This document shows, one piece after another, positions 26,622 to 35,607 of a stretch of 64,000 bases of DNA. The position numbers and the translations under genes were made by a program. Under the pieces are notes generated by a model, which searched no databases, was not told the DNA's origin, and saw nothing but the letters and a program-made list of their open reading frames with translations. Source of the stretch: Leptolyngbya iicbica LK (GTDB taxonomy: Bacteria; Cyanobacteriota; Cyanobacteriia; Phormidesmidales; Phormidesmidaceae); contig NZ_QVFV01000006.1 in NCBI RefSeq assembly GCF_004212215.1, positions 209,645 to 273,644 on the forward strand, read 5' to 3'. How positions within the stretch are numbered: the first letter of the stretch is position 1; each line of letters opens with the position of its first letter.

Positions 26622-27227
26622 TTATATCGCGACGCGCCGAGTCACTTGCCACACCCGACAGTCTTGGCAATGCGGTTCGTCAGGAAAAGTCATGCGCAGT
26701 TGGTGAGCGATCGCCTCGGCCATTTCAAGGCCATCAATCAGCCCCATCGTATTGACATCGGCAGGTGCAAAAATGCCGGGAAAACGGCCGCAGTTGGTCA
26801 ACACGCTCGTGGCTCCTTCCGCATCAATAATGTCGAACCCACAGTGGTTAAAGCCGTCCGGAGGGGGCAAATCAGTCTCTGGATTTTCAACCGCCGCCAT
26901 GAGTTGGTCTTGCGATGAGGCCAAAGGATAGCGCTGACGCAGGTAATCGAGATCGGTAAACCAGGTTAAGCGACCGTCGGCCTGGACGTTATGGTGCCAG
27001 TCTTCTGGCGTGAGGTCGTCAATGCGATCGCTGCACAATACAGTATCTAACGTGATCAGTTCGGTGAGGTGGGTAAAGCCTGACCACTCGGCATATTCCT
27101 GCCAACCTTGACTATGGTTGGGACTAAATCGTTCTCGTACGGTGTAAATCCAATCGGACACGTTATCAGGTTGCCTCAAGCGATCGCGGTCATCGGTCTT
27201 GCCTTCAGTGTAGGGAAGTCCACTCAT
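26622..27227 (-). CDS. Hypothetical protein
   Basis: 201 residues from ATG 27227 (MSGLPYTEGKTDDRDRLRQP), chosen because the longer frame enters the DUF2809 gene. It is soluble, rich in Asp/Trp, with two cysteines near the end in EPHCQDCRVWQV, which could bind metal, and HCGFDIIDAEGATSVLTNCG in the middle, recalling an immunity-like or DUF-type fold. I do not recognise the family. Its start overlaps the end of the DUF2809 gene by 23 bases, so it is translated from the same transcript. Confidence 0.7.
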   Translation of the reverse strand: MSGLPYTEGKTDDRDRLRQPDNVSDWIYTVRERFSPNHSQGWQEYAEWSGFTHLTELITLDTVLCSDRIDDLTPEDWHHNVQADGRLTWFTDLDYLRQRYPLASSQDQLMAAVENPETDLPPPDGFNHCGFDIIDAEGATSVLTNCGRFPGIFAPADVNTMGLIDGLEMAEAIAHQLRMTFPDEPHCQDCRVWQVTRRVAI

Positions 27228-27597
27228 GTTTGTGGGGACCGACGACTTTTTCGGCCCCCAGTAGGAGGCCAACGCCGACGGTGTAAGCAACTAAGTCTTC
27301 CCATGAAAACGTAGTGCCAATAACGGTACGGGCGATCGCTGATGACTCCCAACCCAACACCTCCACGATGTTAAGAAACTGCAAAATCTCAACGCCAAAG
27401 GCAAACACTAAAACACCCAGCGCCGCTGGCAAAATCGCCACCTTAAAAAAGGCTCGCACCCAGGCATAAATCAAAATCACCACTAACACATCACCCACGT
27501 AGGGACGAATAAAGTCGTCATCTACAAACAGCGCGATGCCTAACTCAATCAGCAATAGCAGCACCGTCCAGGCTAAGTAATAAGGCTTGCATCTCAT
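27205..27597 (-). CDS. DUF2809 membrane protein
   Basis: 130 residues from ATG 27597 (MRCKPYYLAWTVLLLLIELG). Four hydrophobic helices; the conserved stretches FIRPYVGDVLVVILIY, FGVEILQFLNIVEVLG and GTTFSWEDLVAYTVGV match the DUF2809 family. Function unknown. The next gene overlaps its end by 23 bases. Confidence 0.85.
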   Translation of the reverse strand: MRCKPYYLAWTVLLLLIELGIALFVDDDFIRPYVGDVLVVILIYAWVRAFFKVAILPAALGVLVFAFGVEILQFLNIVEVLGWESSAIARTVIGTTFSWEDLVAYTVGVGLLLGAEKVVGPHKHEWTSLH

Positions 27598-27888
27598 ATA
27601 TTTAGTGCGATCGCGATCGCGGCTTGCGCATCCGGCAGAAATCGGCTCATCCATCAGAGCCAGTGCCGACCAAACATCCGCCACAACCATGGCAAAGGGT
27701 AGAATCCGTCGGTTGACTGATAGCAATCATCAACGACGGTCACAGGACTCTCTGATTATCTCTGATGAGCCACCTGGCCACCGCCAACGTGTCGCCAGCT
27801 CTAGCGCAGCTGCTGACTGTCCGGTTTTCTCAACTAGGGGCGGACGGTACCGCTACAGTAGGATTGGATCGCCGTTTTGAGGTGTGCT

Positions 27889-28833
27889 GTGTTCGTCAGC
27901 GTTGTTATTCCCACTTATAATCGCAAACCGATTTTGGAAAAGTGCCTGCGGGCGATGGAGCAGCAAGTCCTGCCTGCCGAGAGTCCGGTGGAAGGCTACG
28001 AAATCGTGATTGTGGATGACGGTTCCACCGATGGCACGGTCGCGTGGCTGCAAGAAAAGGCGGCAGAATTTCCCCATGTGCGGCTGTTTGAACAGGATCA
28101 CAAAGGCCCCGCGATCGCCCGCAACTTCGGCGTCACGGAAGCCAAGGGCGACACCATTATTTTTATCGACAGCGATTTAGTCGTGCTGCCCGACTTTTTA
28201 CATCACCACGGCACGGCCTTGAAAAAAGCGTATGAGGAAAAGGGCAGCGATCGCGTCTTTACCTATGGGCGCGTAGTCAACACCTGCAACTTCGAAGAGC
28301 CCACCTCAGAACCGTTCAAAGTGACGGATTATTCCCAAGCGTTTTTTGCCACAGGCAATGTAGCGATCGCAAAGCACTGGTTAGAAGCAGCGGGCCTATT
28401 CGACACTCAATTCCAACTCTACGGCTGGGAAGATTTAGAGCTCGGCGTCCGGCTCAAAAAATTAGGACTGTCTTTGGTGAAAGTCCCAGAAGCCGTGGGC
28501 TATCACTGGCATCCGCCCTTCTCCCTGGACCAAGTGCCTCGCCTGATTGAGCAAGAAATGCAGCGGGGGCGCATGGGCGTCTTGTTTTACCAAAAGCACC
28601 CCACCTGGGATGTGCGGATGATGATTCAGATGACGTGGCTGCATCGCGTGCTGTGGGGCATGCTGTCTTTGGGCGGTCGGTTAAATGAAAAAACCTTGGC
28701 TCCCCTGTTGCAGTGGCTGATTGATTCGGGACGGCCCCAACTGGCGCTCGAAGTGGCACGGGTGTTCCTGAATTGGTATAACGTGCAAGGCGTCTATGCT
28801 GCCTATGCTGAAATGGAGCGGCAGGGTGCTTAA
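27889..28833 (+). CDS. Family-2 glycosyltransferase
   Basis: 314 residues from GTG 27889; a GAGG six bases upstream fixes this start over TTG 27877. GT-A fold: VSVVIPTYNRKPILEKCL, VIVDDGSTDGT, FIDSDLVVLPDF (the DxD metal site) and LYGWEDLELGVRLKKLG (the acceptor-binding ED). No membrane helices, so it is a cytosolic or peripheral enzyme acting on a glycan or lipid-linked sugar. The next gene, aat, follows after 33 bases. Confidence 0.9.
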   Translation: MFVSVVIPTYNRKPILEKCLRAMEQQVLPAESPVEGYEIVIVDDGSTDGTVAWLQEKAAEFPHVRLFEQDHKGPAIARNFGVTEAKGDTIIFIDSDLVVLPDFLHHHGTALKKAYEEKGSDRVFTYGRVVNTCNFEEPTSEPFKVTDYSQAFFATGNVAIAKHWLEAAGLFDTQFQLYGWEDLELGVRLKKLGLSLVKVPEAVGYHWHPPFSLDQVPRLIEQEMQRGRMGVLFYQKHPTWDVRMMIQMTWLHRVLWGMLSLGGRLNEKTLAPLLQWLIDSGRPQLALEVARVFLNWYNVQGVYAAYAEMERQGA

Positions 28834-28866
28834 GCCGTTGGATAATTAACCTGTGCAGATGCGATC

Positions 28867-29454
28867 GTGATTCCCTCTCAGTACAACATCACTGCCATTA
28901 TCGAAGGTTACGCCAAGGGCTATTTCCTGATGTCTGACGACGATGGCCAGGGCCTCGGGTGGTATTCCAGTCGCCAACGGACGTTGATTCCCCTGGACGA
29001 TCGCTTTCGCTATCCCAAATCATTGCGACGGGCGCTCAATCAAAATCGCTTTGAAACTGCCATTAGCCGCGATTTTCTCTCAGTGGTGGACGGCTGCGCC
29101 GATCGCGACACCACCTGGATCTCAGAAGACCTCAAAGAAATTTACTGGGAACTGCACCAAGCAGGTTGGGCCCACAGTTTTGAAACCTGGCAGGGCGACG
29201 AGTTAGCCGGGGGGATTTTGGGCCTCACCATTGGCGGCGCGTTCATTGGCGAGTCGATGTTTTACCGCATTCCCGAAGGTTCAAAAGTGGCCATGGTCAA
29301 GCTCGTGGAGCATCTGCGATCGCGTCAATATCTCTTTTTTGACGCACAGATGATGAACCCTCATCTAGAGCGGTTTGGGGCTTACATTGTCTCTAATCGC
29401 GACTACCGCAAACTGCTGAAACAGGCATTATCCATGCCCTGCACATTTATTTAG
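28867..29454 (+). CDS. aat: Leucyl/phenylalanyl-tRNA--protein transferase
   Basis: 195 residues from GTG 28867. It adds Leu or Phe from charged tRNA to N-terminal Arg/Lys of proteins, marking them for ClpAP under the N-degron rule. Family motifs: GYAKGYFLM, LGWYSSRQRTLIPLD, WISEDLKEIYWELHQAGWAH, GILGLTIGGAFIGESMFYR and LFFDAQMMNPHLERFGA. Only the first N-terminal segment differs from the E. coli protein, as usual in cyanobacteria. Confidence 0.9.
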   Translation: MIPSQYNITAIIEGYAKGYFLMSDDDGQGLGWYSSRQRTLIPLDDRFRYPKSLRRALNQNRFETAISRDFLSVVDGCADRDTTWISEDLKEIYWELHQAGWAHSFETWQGDELAGGILGLTIGGAFIGESMFYRIPEGSKVAMVKLVEHLRSRQYLFFDAQMMNPHLERFGAYIVSNRDYRKLLKQALSMPCTFI

Positions 29455-29483
29455 AGATGCCGATTGGGTTGGACCAATGAAGC

Positions 29484-29557
29484 GTAGGGGCGAGACATTC
29501 TCGCAATGGCGTTTAGGTAGAGACCGAAACCATGCATCGAGAATGTCTCGCCCCTAC
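29484..29557. repeat. Perfect 20-base inverted repeat of the GTAGGGGCGAGACA type
   Basis: GTAGGGGCGAGACATTCTCG (29484-29503) and its exact complement CGAGAATGTCTCGCCCCTAC (29538-29557), 34 bases apart. It lies between convergent genes. The outer bases match the palindrome at 4609-4632. Confidence 0.88.
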
Positions 29558-29574
29558 AGGATGTTGTGAATGTC

Positions 29575-30348
29575 TTAATAACCACTGAGGGAACCGCGTT
29601 TTTTGGCCATTTTCTCGGCCCAGTTAAAGACCAGCAACCCCAGCCCCAGATAAGCGGCACCGTTGAGCAAGGCCAGCGCAAACGTCGGCCAGTCCAACGG
29701 CAGGTCTCTTGCCATCAGGTCACGCAACAATCCCGTGCTAGGAATCATCGGCAAGAAAAAGCGCAGGTGTTGCATGATGCCGGTGGATTCTTCGAACGGG
29801 GCTGCCAGCAAGAACAGCAGCAGAAACTGGAAAATCCCCAAAATCTGCTGCACGCGCTTGAACACTAGCGCACAAGCCCCCATCATGAACGCGAAGCCAT
29901 ACCCCGCCATCACCAGCGTCAGAAAGGGCAAAAGCAGTGCAGGCGGAAACGAAAGGCGACTGCCCGAAATCGCCATCAAAATCAGCACAATTCCCGAAAT
30001 CAGGGTGAAGCGCAGTGCGAGACTGGCCACGGCCCGAGCGAAGAACACGCGCGGCGACCCCCACGGCGAGAGAAACACCTGCTCCAGCGTGCCCGTTTGC
30101 GCTTCAGACTGGAGGCCGATCGCAATGTCGTTGATGATGTACAGGTTCAATGACCACAGCACATAGCCCACGACGACGGCATCGAGGCGATCGCCAAAGG
30201 CAAAGCTGGGTCCGGCCATGTAACGCGCGCTCAAAAATAGCCCGTAAAACACCGAAGTTGTGATGATCAATCCGGCAATGACTTCCGCCGGATAGCGGAT
30301 GAATTGCGTCCAGGTGCGCTTCAGTTCGACATGGAGTAAATCAATCAT
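29575..30348 (-). CDS. ABC-2 type transporter permease
   Basis: 257 residues with six hydrophobic helices. The ABC-2 pattern is clear: VELKRTWTQFIRYPAEVIAG at the start, the GTLEQVFLSPWG coupling-helix motif (about 98-110) and a C-terminal helix pair. Its ATG overlaps the stop of the ATPase gene by four bases (ATGA), so the two form one exporter. Substrate unknown; drug, lipid or polysaccharide export are usual for this type. Confidence 0.88.
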   Translation of the reverse strand: MIDLLHVELKRTWTQFIRYPAEVIAGLIITTSVFYGLFLSARYMAGPSFAFGDRLDAVVVGYVLWSLNLYIINDIAIGLQSEAQTGTLEQVFLSPWGSPRVFFARAVASLALRFTLISGIVLILMAISGSRLSFPPALLLPFLTLVMAGYGFAFMMGACALVFKRVQQILGIFQFLLLFLLAAPFEESTGIMQHLRFFLPMIPSTGLLRDLMARDLPLDWPTFALALLNGAAYLGLGLLVFNWAEKMAKKRGSLSGY

Positions 30349-31328
30349 GATTCGGCATCCTGGGTATCTTTGACGAGCTTGAGGAAAACTTGAGTCAGGT
30401 CGGCGCGATCGTGCTGCACCGACACGATGGGCAACGGCTGCAACGCCGCCAGCAGGGCATAGAGCGTTTCCGCGTCCCCAGCATAGGTAATGTGACGATC
30501 CTCAACGGTGGCCCCCAGTTGCTCTGCCTGTCGCTGCTGTGTAGCAGACAAGCTGCCCTCGACTTCAATTTGGTAGGTGGAGTTCGAGAATTCTTGGAGC
30601 AGCGACTCGGTGGACTGTTCCGCAATGATCTGGCCGCGACGGATGATCGCAACGCGATCAGACAGTTCCTCCGCCACATCCAATTGATGAGTGGTGAGCA
30701 AAATGGCGCGGCCTTCTGCCGCAATTTGGCGCACCAGGGCTTTCACCGTTTCCCCGGCTTCCACATCGAGACCCAGGGTAGGTTCATCCAGCAGCAGCAG
30801 TTGAGGATTGTGGATGAGCGCGACCGCGATCGCCACCTTTTGCTGCATCCCCCGCGACAGCTTTTGCACCGGGGTATTGCGCTTGTCTAACAGTTCAAAG
30901 CGATCGAGCAATTCCAGCCCGCGACGATGGGCCACCTTACGGGGCACTTGCCGCAGCACGCCAAAATATTCCAAATTCTCTTCGGGGGTGAGCCGCCAAT
31001 AGAGGTTGCGGTTGCCTTCTAACACAGCCCCGATGTTACGGAGAGCGCGGGCATGACGGTGAGGATCTTCGCCCGCAATGGTGACTTGACCGCGATCAGG
31101 CCGCACCAAACCCGCAATCATTTTGATGGTGGTGGTTTTGCCGGCCCCATTGGGTCCTAAGAAGGCGAGGACTTCGCCGCGATGCAAGGTCAGAGAAACC
31201 TGGCGCACCGCTTCGAAGCGCTGTTTGCCTCGGCCATAGGTTTTGCTCAGTCCTTGAGTGGCTAAAACAACGGCGTCAGCGGTGGTATGAGGCGGACGCT
31301 CAGTGGTCGGACGATTTGCAAGTTGCAC
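30345..31328 (-). CDS. ABC transporter ATP-binding protein
   Basis: 327 residues from GTG 31328. Walker A GPNGAGKTTTI, signature LSRGMQQKVA, Walker B LLLLDEPTLGLD, and the switch His in LLTTHQLDVAEELSDRV. The last 90 residues form the accessory region typical of DrrA/NatA-like ATPases. It pairs with the overlapping permease gene downstream. It could also serve the two rightward permeases at 32304-33904, which lack an ATPase of their own. Confidence 0.92.
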   Translation of the reverse strand: MQLANRPTTERPPHTTADAVVLATQGLSKTYGRGKQRFEAVRQVSLTLHRGEVLAFLGPNGAGKTTTIKMIAGLVRPDRGQVTIAGEDPHRHARALRNIGAVLEGNRNLYWRLTPEENLEYFGVLRQVPRKVAHRRGLELLDRFELLDKRNTPVQKLSRGMQQKVAIAVALIHNPQLLLLDEPTLGLDVEAGETVKALVRQIAAEGRAILLTTHQLDVAEELSDRVAIIRRGQIIAEQSTESLLQEFSNSTYQIEVEGSLSATQQRQAEQLGATVEDRHITYAGDAETLYALLAALQPLPIVSVQHDRADLTQVFLKLVKDTQDAES

Positions 31329-31389
31329 AATTCAACAATGCTCTGAATAAAGCAGCGATGGAAGTCTTTACCTATCTTAATATTTAGCG

Positions 31390-32109
31390 CTAAGTTTCTG
31401 CTGCAATGCTGGCCAATAGAGCCTGATACCCTTCACTGGCTGCCGCCTTCTCAGCTTCTTTGCGAGAGGCCCCCACTCCGGAGCCCAGGTAGCGATCGCC
31501 CAGCCGCACCTCGGCCCGAAACCGTTGCGGATCACCGTATTGGACACTAATTTCTTCGGTTTGGTAGTCGGGTAGCGTCTTGTAGTGTTTTTGCGTCAGT
31601 TCTTGTAAAGCGGTTTTCGGGTTGCGTAAGGCCGGATTGGCCATCAGCTGCTGGGCTACTTCCGCTAAGTGCGGATCTAACCAGGGGCGCACCAGTTGCA
31701 AGTTGCCCCGACTGAGATAAAGCACCGCTAAGAGCGCTTCAATCGCATCGGCTAAGCGTCGCGGACGGGCCGCCCGATCGCCCGCCGCCGCACTCGACAT
31801 TTGTAGAAATTGCTCAATGCCAATTTTCTCGGCGATTTCGGTTAGCGTTTGGTCGCTAACCAGGTGCGATCGCACCCGCGTCAATTCTCCCACCGTCGCT
31901 TGGGGATATTGCTCCATCAAAAATTCCGCCGCTGCCAGACGCAGCACTGAGTCGCCAAAAAATTCCAACTGCTCGTTGTTGCGATCGACCGACGCTGAGG
32001 CGTGAATCAGAGCCTGATCGAGCAAATCCCAGTTTCCCAACTCTGGGGGCAAACCCAATTTTTCGACACATCGTTTGAGAGACGGCGGTGGGGGTAGTGG
32101 CTCACTCAT
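31390..32109 (-). CDS. rnc: Ribonuclease III
   Basis: 239 residues. Cleaves double-stranded RNA in rRNA and regulatory RNA processing. RNase III domain with the signature NNEQLEFFGDSVLRLAAAEF and the second metal site ADAIEALLAVLYLSRG; the double-stranded-RNA-binding domain is at about 165-236 (NPKTALQELTQKHYKTLPDY, GVGASRKEAEKAAASEGYQA). Catalytic Glu and Asp are kept. Cyanobacteria often have several RNase III genes, so this may be one paralogue of more. Confidence 0.92.
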   Translation of the reverse strand: MSEPLPPPPSLKRCVEKLGLPPELGNWDLLDQALIHASASVDRNNEQLEFFGDSVLRLAAAEFLMEQYPQATVGELTRVRSHLVSDQTLTEIAEKIGIEQFLQMSSAAAGDRAARPRRLADAIEALLAVLYLSRGNLQLVRPWLDPHLAEVAQQLMANPALRNPKTALQELTQKHYKTLPDYQTEEISVQYGDPQRFRAEVRLGDRYLGSGVGASRKEAEKAAASEGYQALLASIAAET

Positions 32110-32303
32110 AATTCACACGGGGTCAAGGCAGGTTGCGCCAACAGCAGGATTTTCCAGCATAGTCGATTACCCTGTTCGTCGACCGCCGCGATCGCCCCTG
32201 CCATCGCTGGCCATCGGTCACCGTGGCGTCGGCCAGATTGCCGCGATCGCCCCCAGAAAGCGTTAGGGTTTGTGACAGGACATGAATTTTGTGCAGGTGA
32301 TCG

Positions 32304-33122
32304 GTGGCCCCCGCTCAGACAGTACGCCTCAAAACCCGACAAGTGTTTGCCGTATCTCGCGTTTTGTTGTCGGTATATTACGCCTACATGGTGGAATATC
32401 GCGCCGAGCTGATGTTTTGGGTGCTGTCGGGCACTCTGCCCCTGATTTTTCTAGGCATTTGGACCCAAGCTTCCCAAACGGGCCAGTTCGCCTTAGACTC
32501 CGTCACCTTTATCCGCTACTTTCTCGCCGTTTTTTTGGTGCGACAGCTCACCGTGGTTTGGGTGATTTGGGAATTTGAGCGGGAAGTCGTGGAAGGCAAA
32601 CTTTCGCCCTTTTTACTCCAGCCTATTGATCCGGTTTGGCGGCACTTTGTCAGTCACGTTTCCGAACGGTTTGCTCGCTTGCCTTTTATTGCCGGGTTGC
32701 TGGGGCTGTGTTTTCTGCTGTATCCCCAGGCGCTGTGGCGACCGTCGCTAGCCGCACTCGGTCTCGGATTACTCGCCACCAGCCTCGCCTTCTGTCTGCG
32801 CTTCGTCATTCAGTACACCTTTGCGCTCTTTTCCTTTTGGACCGAGCGGGCCAATGCGATCGAGCAGTTTTGGTATTTGCTCTACATTTTCTTGTCCGGC
32901 ATGATTGCCCCGCTAGATGTCTTTCCCGAAGCGGTTCGCGCCGTGATTGTGTGGACGCCATTTCCTTATTTGATTTACTTTCCGGCCAATTTATTGCTGG
33001 GGCGACAAACTGATGTCGTGCAGGGCTTTGTGGCGATCGCCCTCTGGGGCACGATTTTCCTTGTGGTCAATCGCTGGTTGTGGAAACGCGGTTTGCGCCA
33101 ATATTCGGGCATGGGGGCATGA
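32304..33122 (+). CDS. ABC-2 family (DUF990-type) permease, first subunit
   Basis: 272 residues from GTG 32304. Six hydrophobic helices; SVYYAYMVEYRAELMFWVLSG, FIRYFLAVFLVRQLTVVWVIWEFEREV and EGKLSPFLLQPIDPVWR are typical of the DUF990-like half-transporter permeases, with an amphipathic coupling segment in the last. Its stop overlaps the start of the second permease by four bases. Confidence 0.85.
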   Translation: MAPAQTVRLKTRQVFAVSRVLLSVYYAYMVEYRAELMFWVLSGTLPLIFLGIWTQASQTGQFALDSVTFIRYFLAVFLVRQLTVVWVIWEFEREVVEGKLSPFLLQPIDPVWRHFVSHVSERFARLPFIAGLLGLCFLLYPQALWRPSLAALGLGLLATSLAFCLRFVIQYTFALFSFWTERANAIEQFWYLLYIFLSGMIAPLDVFPEAVRAVIVWTPFPYLIYFPANLLLGRQTDVVQGFVAIALWGTIFLVVNRWLWKRGLRQYSGMGA

Positions 33123-33904
33123 TGCAGCGTTATTGGCAGGTCTTGACTTTGTTTTGGAGTACCGCGATCGCGGCAGAGCTGGAATATCGGCTCAACTTTG
33201 TCATTGCCGCCTTGAGCAGTCTGGGCGGCTTAGCGGGTAGCTTATTCGGCCTCTTTCTTTTTTATGGATCAGGCTATGAGTTCCCCGGCTGGAACTGGGA
33301 AGCCGCGCTCGTTGTCTTGGGCATTTTTACAATGCTACAGGGCTTTTCCGCGACTTTTTTGGCTCCGAACCTGAACAAAATTGTGCGGCAAGTGCAGGAA
33401 GGCACCCTTGATTTTGTCTTACTCAAGCCAATTAGCTCGCAGTTTTGGCTCTCAACGCGCACGCTATCGCCGTGGGGTATCCCAGATCTGGTGTTTGGCC
33501 TGATAATCATCGGCTACGCTGGGTCGCGATTGGGTGTCCCTCCCTTGGCTTATTTGCTCGCCCTTCCTACGCTGGTATTTGGCTTTCTGAGTCTCTACAG
33601 TCTGTGGTTTATGTTGGGGGCGACCAGCATCTGGTTTGTCAAAATTTATAACGTCACGGAAGTCCTACGGGGCTTGTTGGAAGCCGGACGCTTCCCAGTC
33701 GTCGCCTATCCGGTGGCCTATCGGGTCTTCCTGACTTTTGTAATTCCGGTGGCGTTTCTCACCACAGTGCCCGCACAAGCCCTGCTCGGCCGAGTGGAAT
33801 GGGGATGGATTCTCAGTTCGGTGCTGCTCGCGATCGCCCTCCTCCAGCTTTCTCGCTGGTTTTGGCGTTTCGCCCTCCGCTTCTACACCAGCGCCTCCAG
33901 CTAA
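33119..33904 (+). CDS. ABC-2 family (DUF990-type) permease, second subunit
   Basis: 261 residues from ATG 33119 (MMQRYWQVLTLFWSTAIAAE), overlapping the previous stop as ATGA. About six helices; IVRQVQEGTLDFVLLKPISSQFW matches the coupling segment of the first subunit. The pair should form a heterodimeric exporter. No ATP-binding gene follows, so the ATPase must come from elsewhere, possibly 30345-31328. Confidence 0.85.
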   Translation: MMQRYWQVLTLFWSTAIAAELEYRLNFVIAALSSLGGLAGSLFGLFLFYGSGYEFPGWNWEAALVVLGIFTMLQGFSATFLAPNLNKIVRQVQEGTLDFVLLKPISSQFWLSTRTLSPWGIPDLVFGLIIIGYAGSRLGVPPLAYLLALPTLVFGFLSLYSLWFMLGATSIWFVKIYNVTEVLRGLLEAGRFPVVAYPVAYRVFLTFVIPVAFLTTVPAQALLGRVEWGWILSSVLLAIALLQLSRWFWRFALRFYTSASS

Positions 33905-33920
33905 GATACCCCTACCACTC

Positions 33921-33939
33921 AACAGCCGAGACGGCTGTT
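33921..33939. repeat. Palindrome of the ACAGCCG family, copy 3
   Basis: AACAGCCGAGACGGCTGTT, an eight-pair stem with a three-base loop. It has the same core as 22791-22850 and 24432-24491 on the other strand. Confidence 0.75.
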
Positions 33940-33941
33940 GC

Positions 33942-34026
33942 TACCCACCTACCCTCACACCCCTCTACCCATCTACCCACCTACCCTCACACCCACCTAC
34001 CCTCACACCCACCCACCCTCACACTC
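33942..34026. repeat. Tandem 16-base repeat CCACCTACCCTCACAC, degenerate
   Basis: About five units with variants, pure C/A/T on the plus strand, so strongly strand-biased. It lies just before the cpcT-like gene and just after palindrome copy 3. Confidence 0.75.
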
Positions 34027-34086
34027 CTGCTCCTGCCTCTTCCCTCAATCTCGTAAAATAGAATCCGTTAGTTTAGCGCCGCACCC

Positions 34087-34680
34087 ATGACACATTCGAC
34101 GGATATTGCCACCCTTGCCCGCTGGATGGCCGCCGACTTTAGCAACCAACAGCAGGCATTTGATAACCCGCCGCTGTACGCCCATATTCGCGTCTGTATG
34201 CGGCCGCTGCCCCCCAGTTTGTTAGATGGCGCCGCCTTGTATCTGGAGCAGGCGTATGATTTTGCGCTGCAACAGCCCTATCGGGCGCGAGTGCTCAAAC
34301 TGCTGACGGTGGATAATCGCATCGAGATTGAAAACTACACCATCAAAGAAGTTGAAAACCTGTACGGTGCTGCCCGCGATCGCGACAAACTAAGTGAATT
34401 GACCCGCGATCGCCTGGAATTTATGCCCTGCTGCAACATGCATGTGGAATGGACCGGACACAGCTTCAAAGGACAGGTCGAGCCGGGTAAGGGCTGCATC
34501 GTCGAGCGCAAAGGCATGAAAACCTATCTCGACAGCGTGTTCGAAATTGATGGCGAAAAGTTTCAGAGTTGGGATCGCGGGCGGGATCCGGAGACTGACC
34601 AACATTTATGGGGAGCGCTCGCTGGGCCGTTTTCCTTTACCCGGCGCACGAGCTTTGCCGACGAAGTGACCGTCAGCTAA
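34087..34680 (+). CDS. CpcT/CpeT-family chromophore lyase
   Basis: 197 residues. S/U-independent T-type lyase that attaches phycocyanobilin or related bilins to the Cys near position 153 of phycobiliprotein beta subunits. The family pattern is recognisable: LARWMAADFSNQQQAFDNPP, the HIRVCMRPLP strand, YLEQAYDFALQQPYRARV, MPCCNMHVEWTG and the PGKGCIVERKGMKTYLDS stretch. Whether it serves phycocyanin (CpcT) or phycoerythrin (CpeT) cannot be told. It suggests the organism has phycobilisomes. Confidence 0.88.
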   Translation: MTHSTDIATLARWMAADFSNQQQAFDNPPLYAHIRVCMRPLPPSLLDGAALYLEQAYDFALQQPYRARVLKLLTVDNRIEIENYTIKEVENLYGAARDRDKLSELTRDRLEFMPCCNMHVEWTGHSFKGQVEPGKGCIVERKGMKTYLDSVFEIDGEKFQSWDRGRDPETDQHLWGALAGPFSFTRRTSFADEVTVS

Positions 34681-34718
34681 CTAAAAACCGTCGCTCGGCG
34701 TCCTTACTGAACCTTTGC

Positions 34719-35546
34719 ATGGCCAAACAACGACTCGATATGCTGCTGGTAGAGCGAGGCCTCTGTGAAACTCGCCAGTTGGCTCAACGCTGGATACGGG
34801 CTGGCGAGGTGCAGGTCAATCATCAAGTCGTCGATAAGCCCGGGACGGCGATCGCCCTCGATGCAGAAATCACTGTCAAGCCGCGATCTCGATTTGTGTC
34901 CCGCGGTGGCGAAAAACTGGCAAAAGCCCTCGAGACTTTTGCCATTACGGTGAGCGATCGCATTTGTCTGGATGGCGGCATTTCCACAGGCGGTTTTACC
35001 GATTGTCTGCTTCAAGCAGGAGCAGCACAGGTTTACGGCATTGATGTGGGCTATGGTCAGGTAGCGTGGAAACTGCGCCAAGATCCCCGTGTGGTCTTAC
35101 GAGAGCGCACCAATTTGCGTCATCTCACCCCTGAAGAGTTGTATGGCGAAGCCGCAGCCCTGCCCGATTTTGGGGTGATGGATGTGTCGTTCATTTCTCT
35201 GACAAAGGTATTGCCCGCATTTTGGCAGTTACTCACCGCCCCTCGGGAAGTAGTGCTACTGGTTAAACCGCAGTTTGAGGTCGGGCGAGACAAGATTGGC
35301 AAAAAAGGCGTGGTGCGATCGCCGCAAGATCAGGCCGATGCGATTTGGCAAGTGTTGCAGACGGCGAGGGCGTTGGGATGGCGCGATCGCGGACTCACCT
35401 TTTCGCCTATCGTTGGCCCCGCTGGCAACATCGAATTCTTGCTCTGGCTGGCTGCTTCAGCCTCGCAGCCTCAACTTCACGACGAATCACTGACTGAACA
35501 AGGCACTTTAAACATCGCAAAACAGGCCCAAGCTGAATTAGCTTGA
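34719..35546 (+). CDS. TlyA-family rRNA 2'-O-methyltransferase (S4 plus FtsJ)
   Basis: 275 residues from ATG 34719 (MAKQRLDMLLVERGLCETRQ). S4 RNA-binding domain at 1-60, then an FtsJ-type methyltransferase with DGGISTGGFTDCLLQAGA (SAM site), VYGIDVGYGQVAWKLR and VLLVKPQFEVGRDK. TlyA methylates C1409 and C1920-type positions of rRNA; some members are linked to hemolysin phenotypes. It follows the lyase gene by 38 bases and ends inside the left-hand hairpin at 35521-35553. Confidence 0.88.
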   Translation: MAKQRLDMLLVERGLCETRQLAQRWIRAGEVQVNHQVVDKPGTAIALDAEITVKPRSRFVSRGGEKLAKALETFAITVSDRICLDGGISTGGFTDCLLQAGAAQVYGIDVGYGQVAWKLRQDPRVVLRERTNLRHLTPEELYGEAAALPDFGVMDVSFISLTKVLPAFWQLLTAPREVVLLVKPQFEVGRDKIGKKGVVRSPQDQADAIWQVLQTARALGWRDRGLTFSPIVGPAGNIEFLLWLAASASQPQLHDESLTEQGTLNIAKQAQAELA

Positions 35547-35589
35547 GCCTGTTAAATCCATCAGTTACTCGTGTTTTCACACGAGTAAC
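35521..35589. terminator. Two hairpins between tlyA and tkt, likely bidirectional terminators
   Basis: First hairpin 35521-35553: AACAGGCCCAAGCT pairs with AGCTTGAGCCTGTT with one mismatch and overlaps the tlyA stop. Second, 35564-35589: GTTACTCGTGT pairs perfectly with ACACGAGTAAC around TTTC. The genes converge here. Confidence 0.65.
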
Positions 35590-35607
35590 CGCAATTTGAC
35601 TGGCAAA

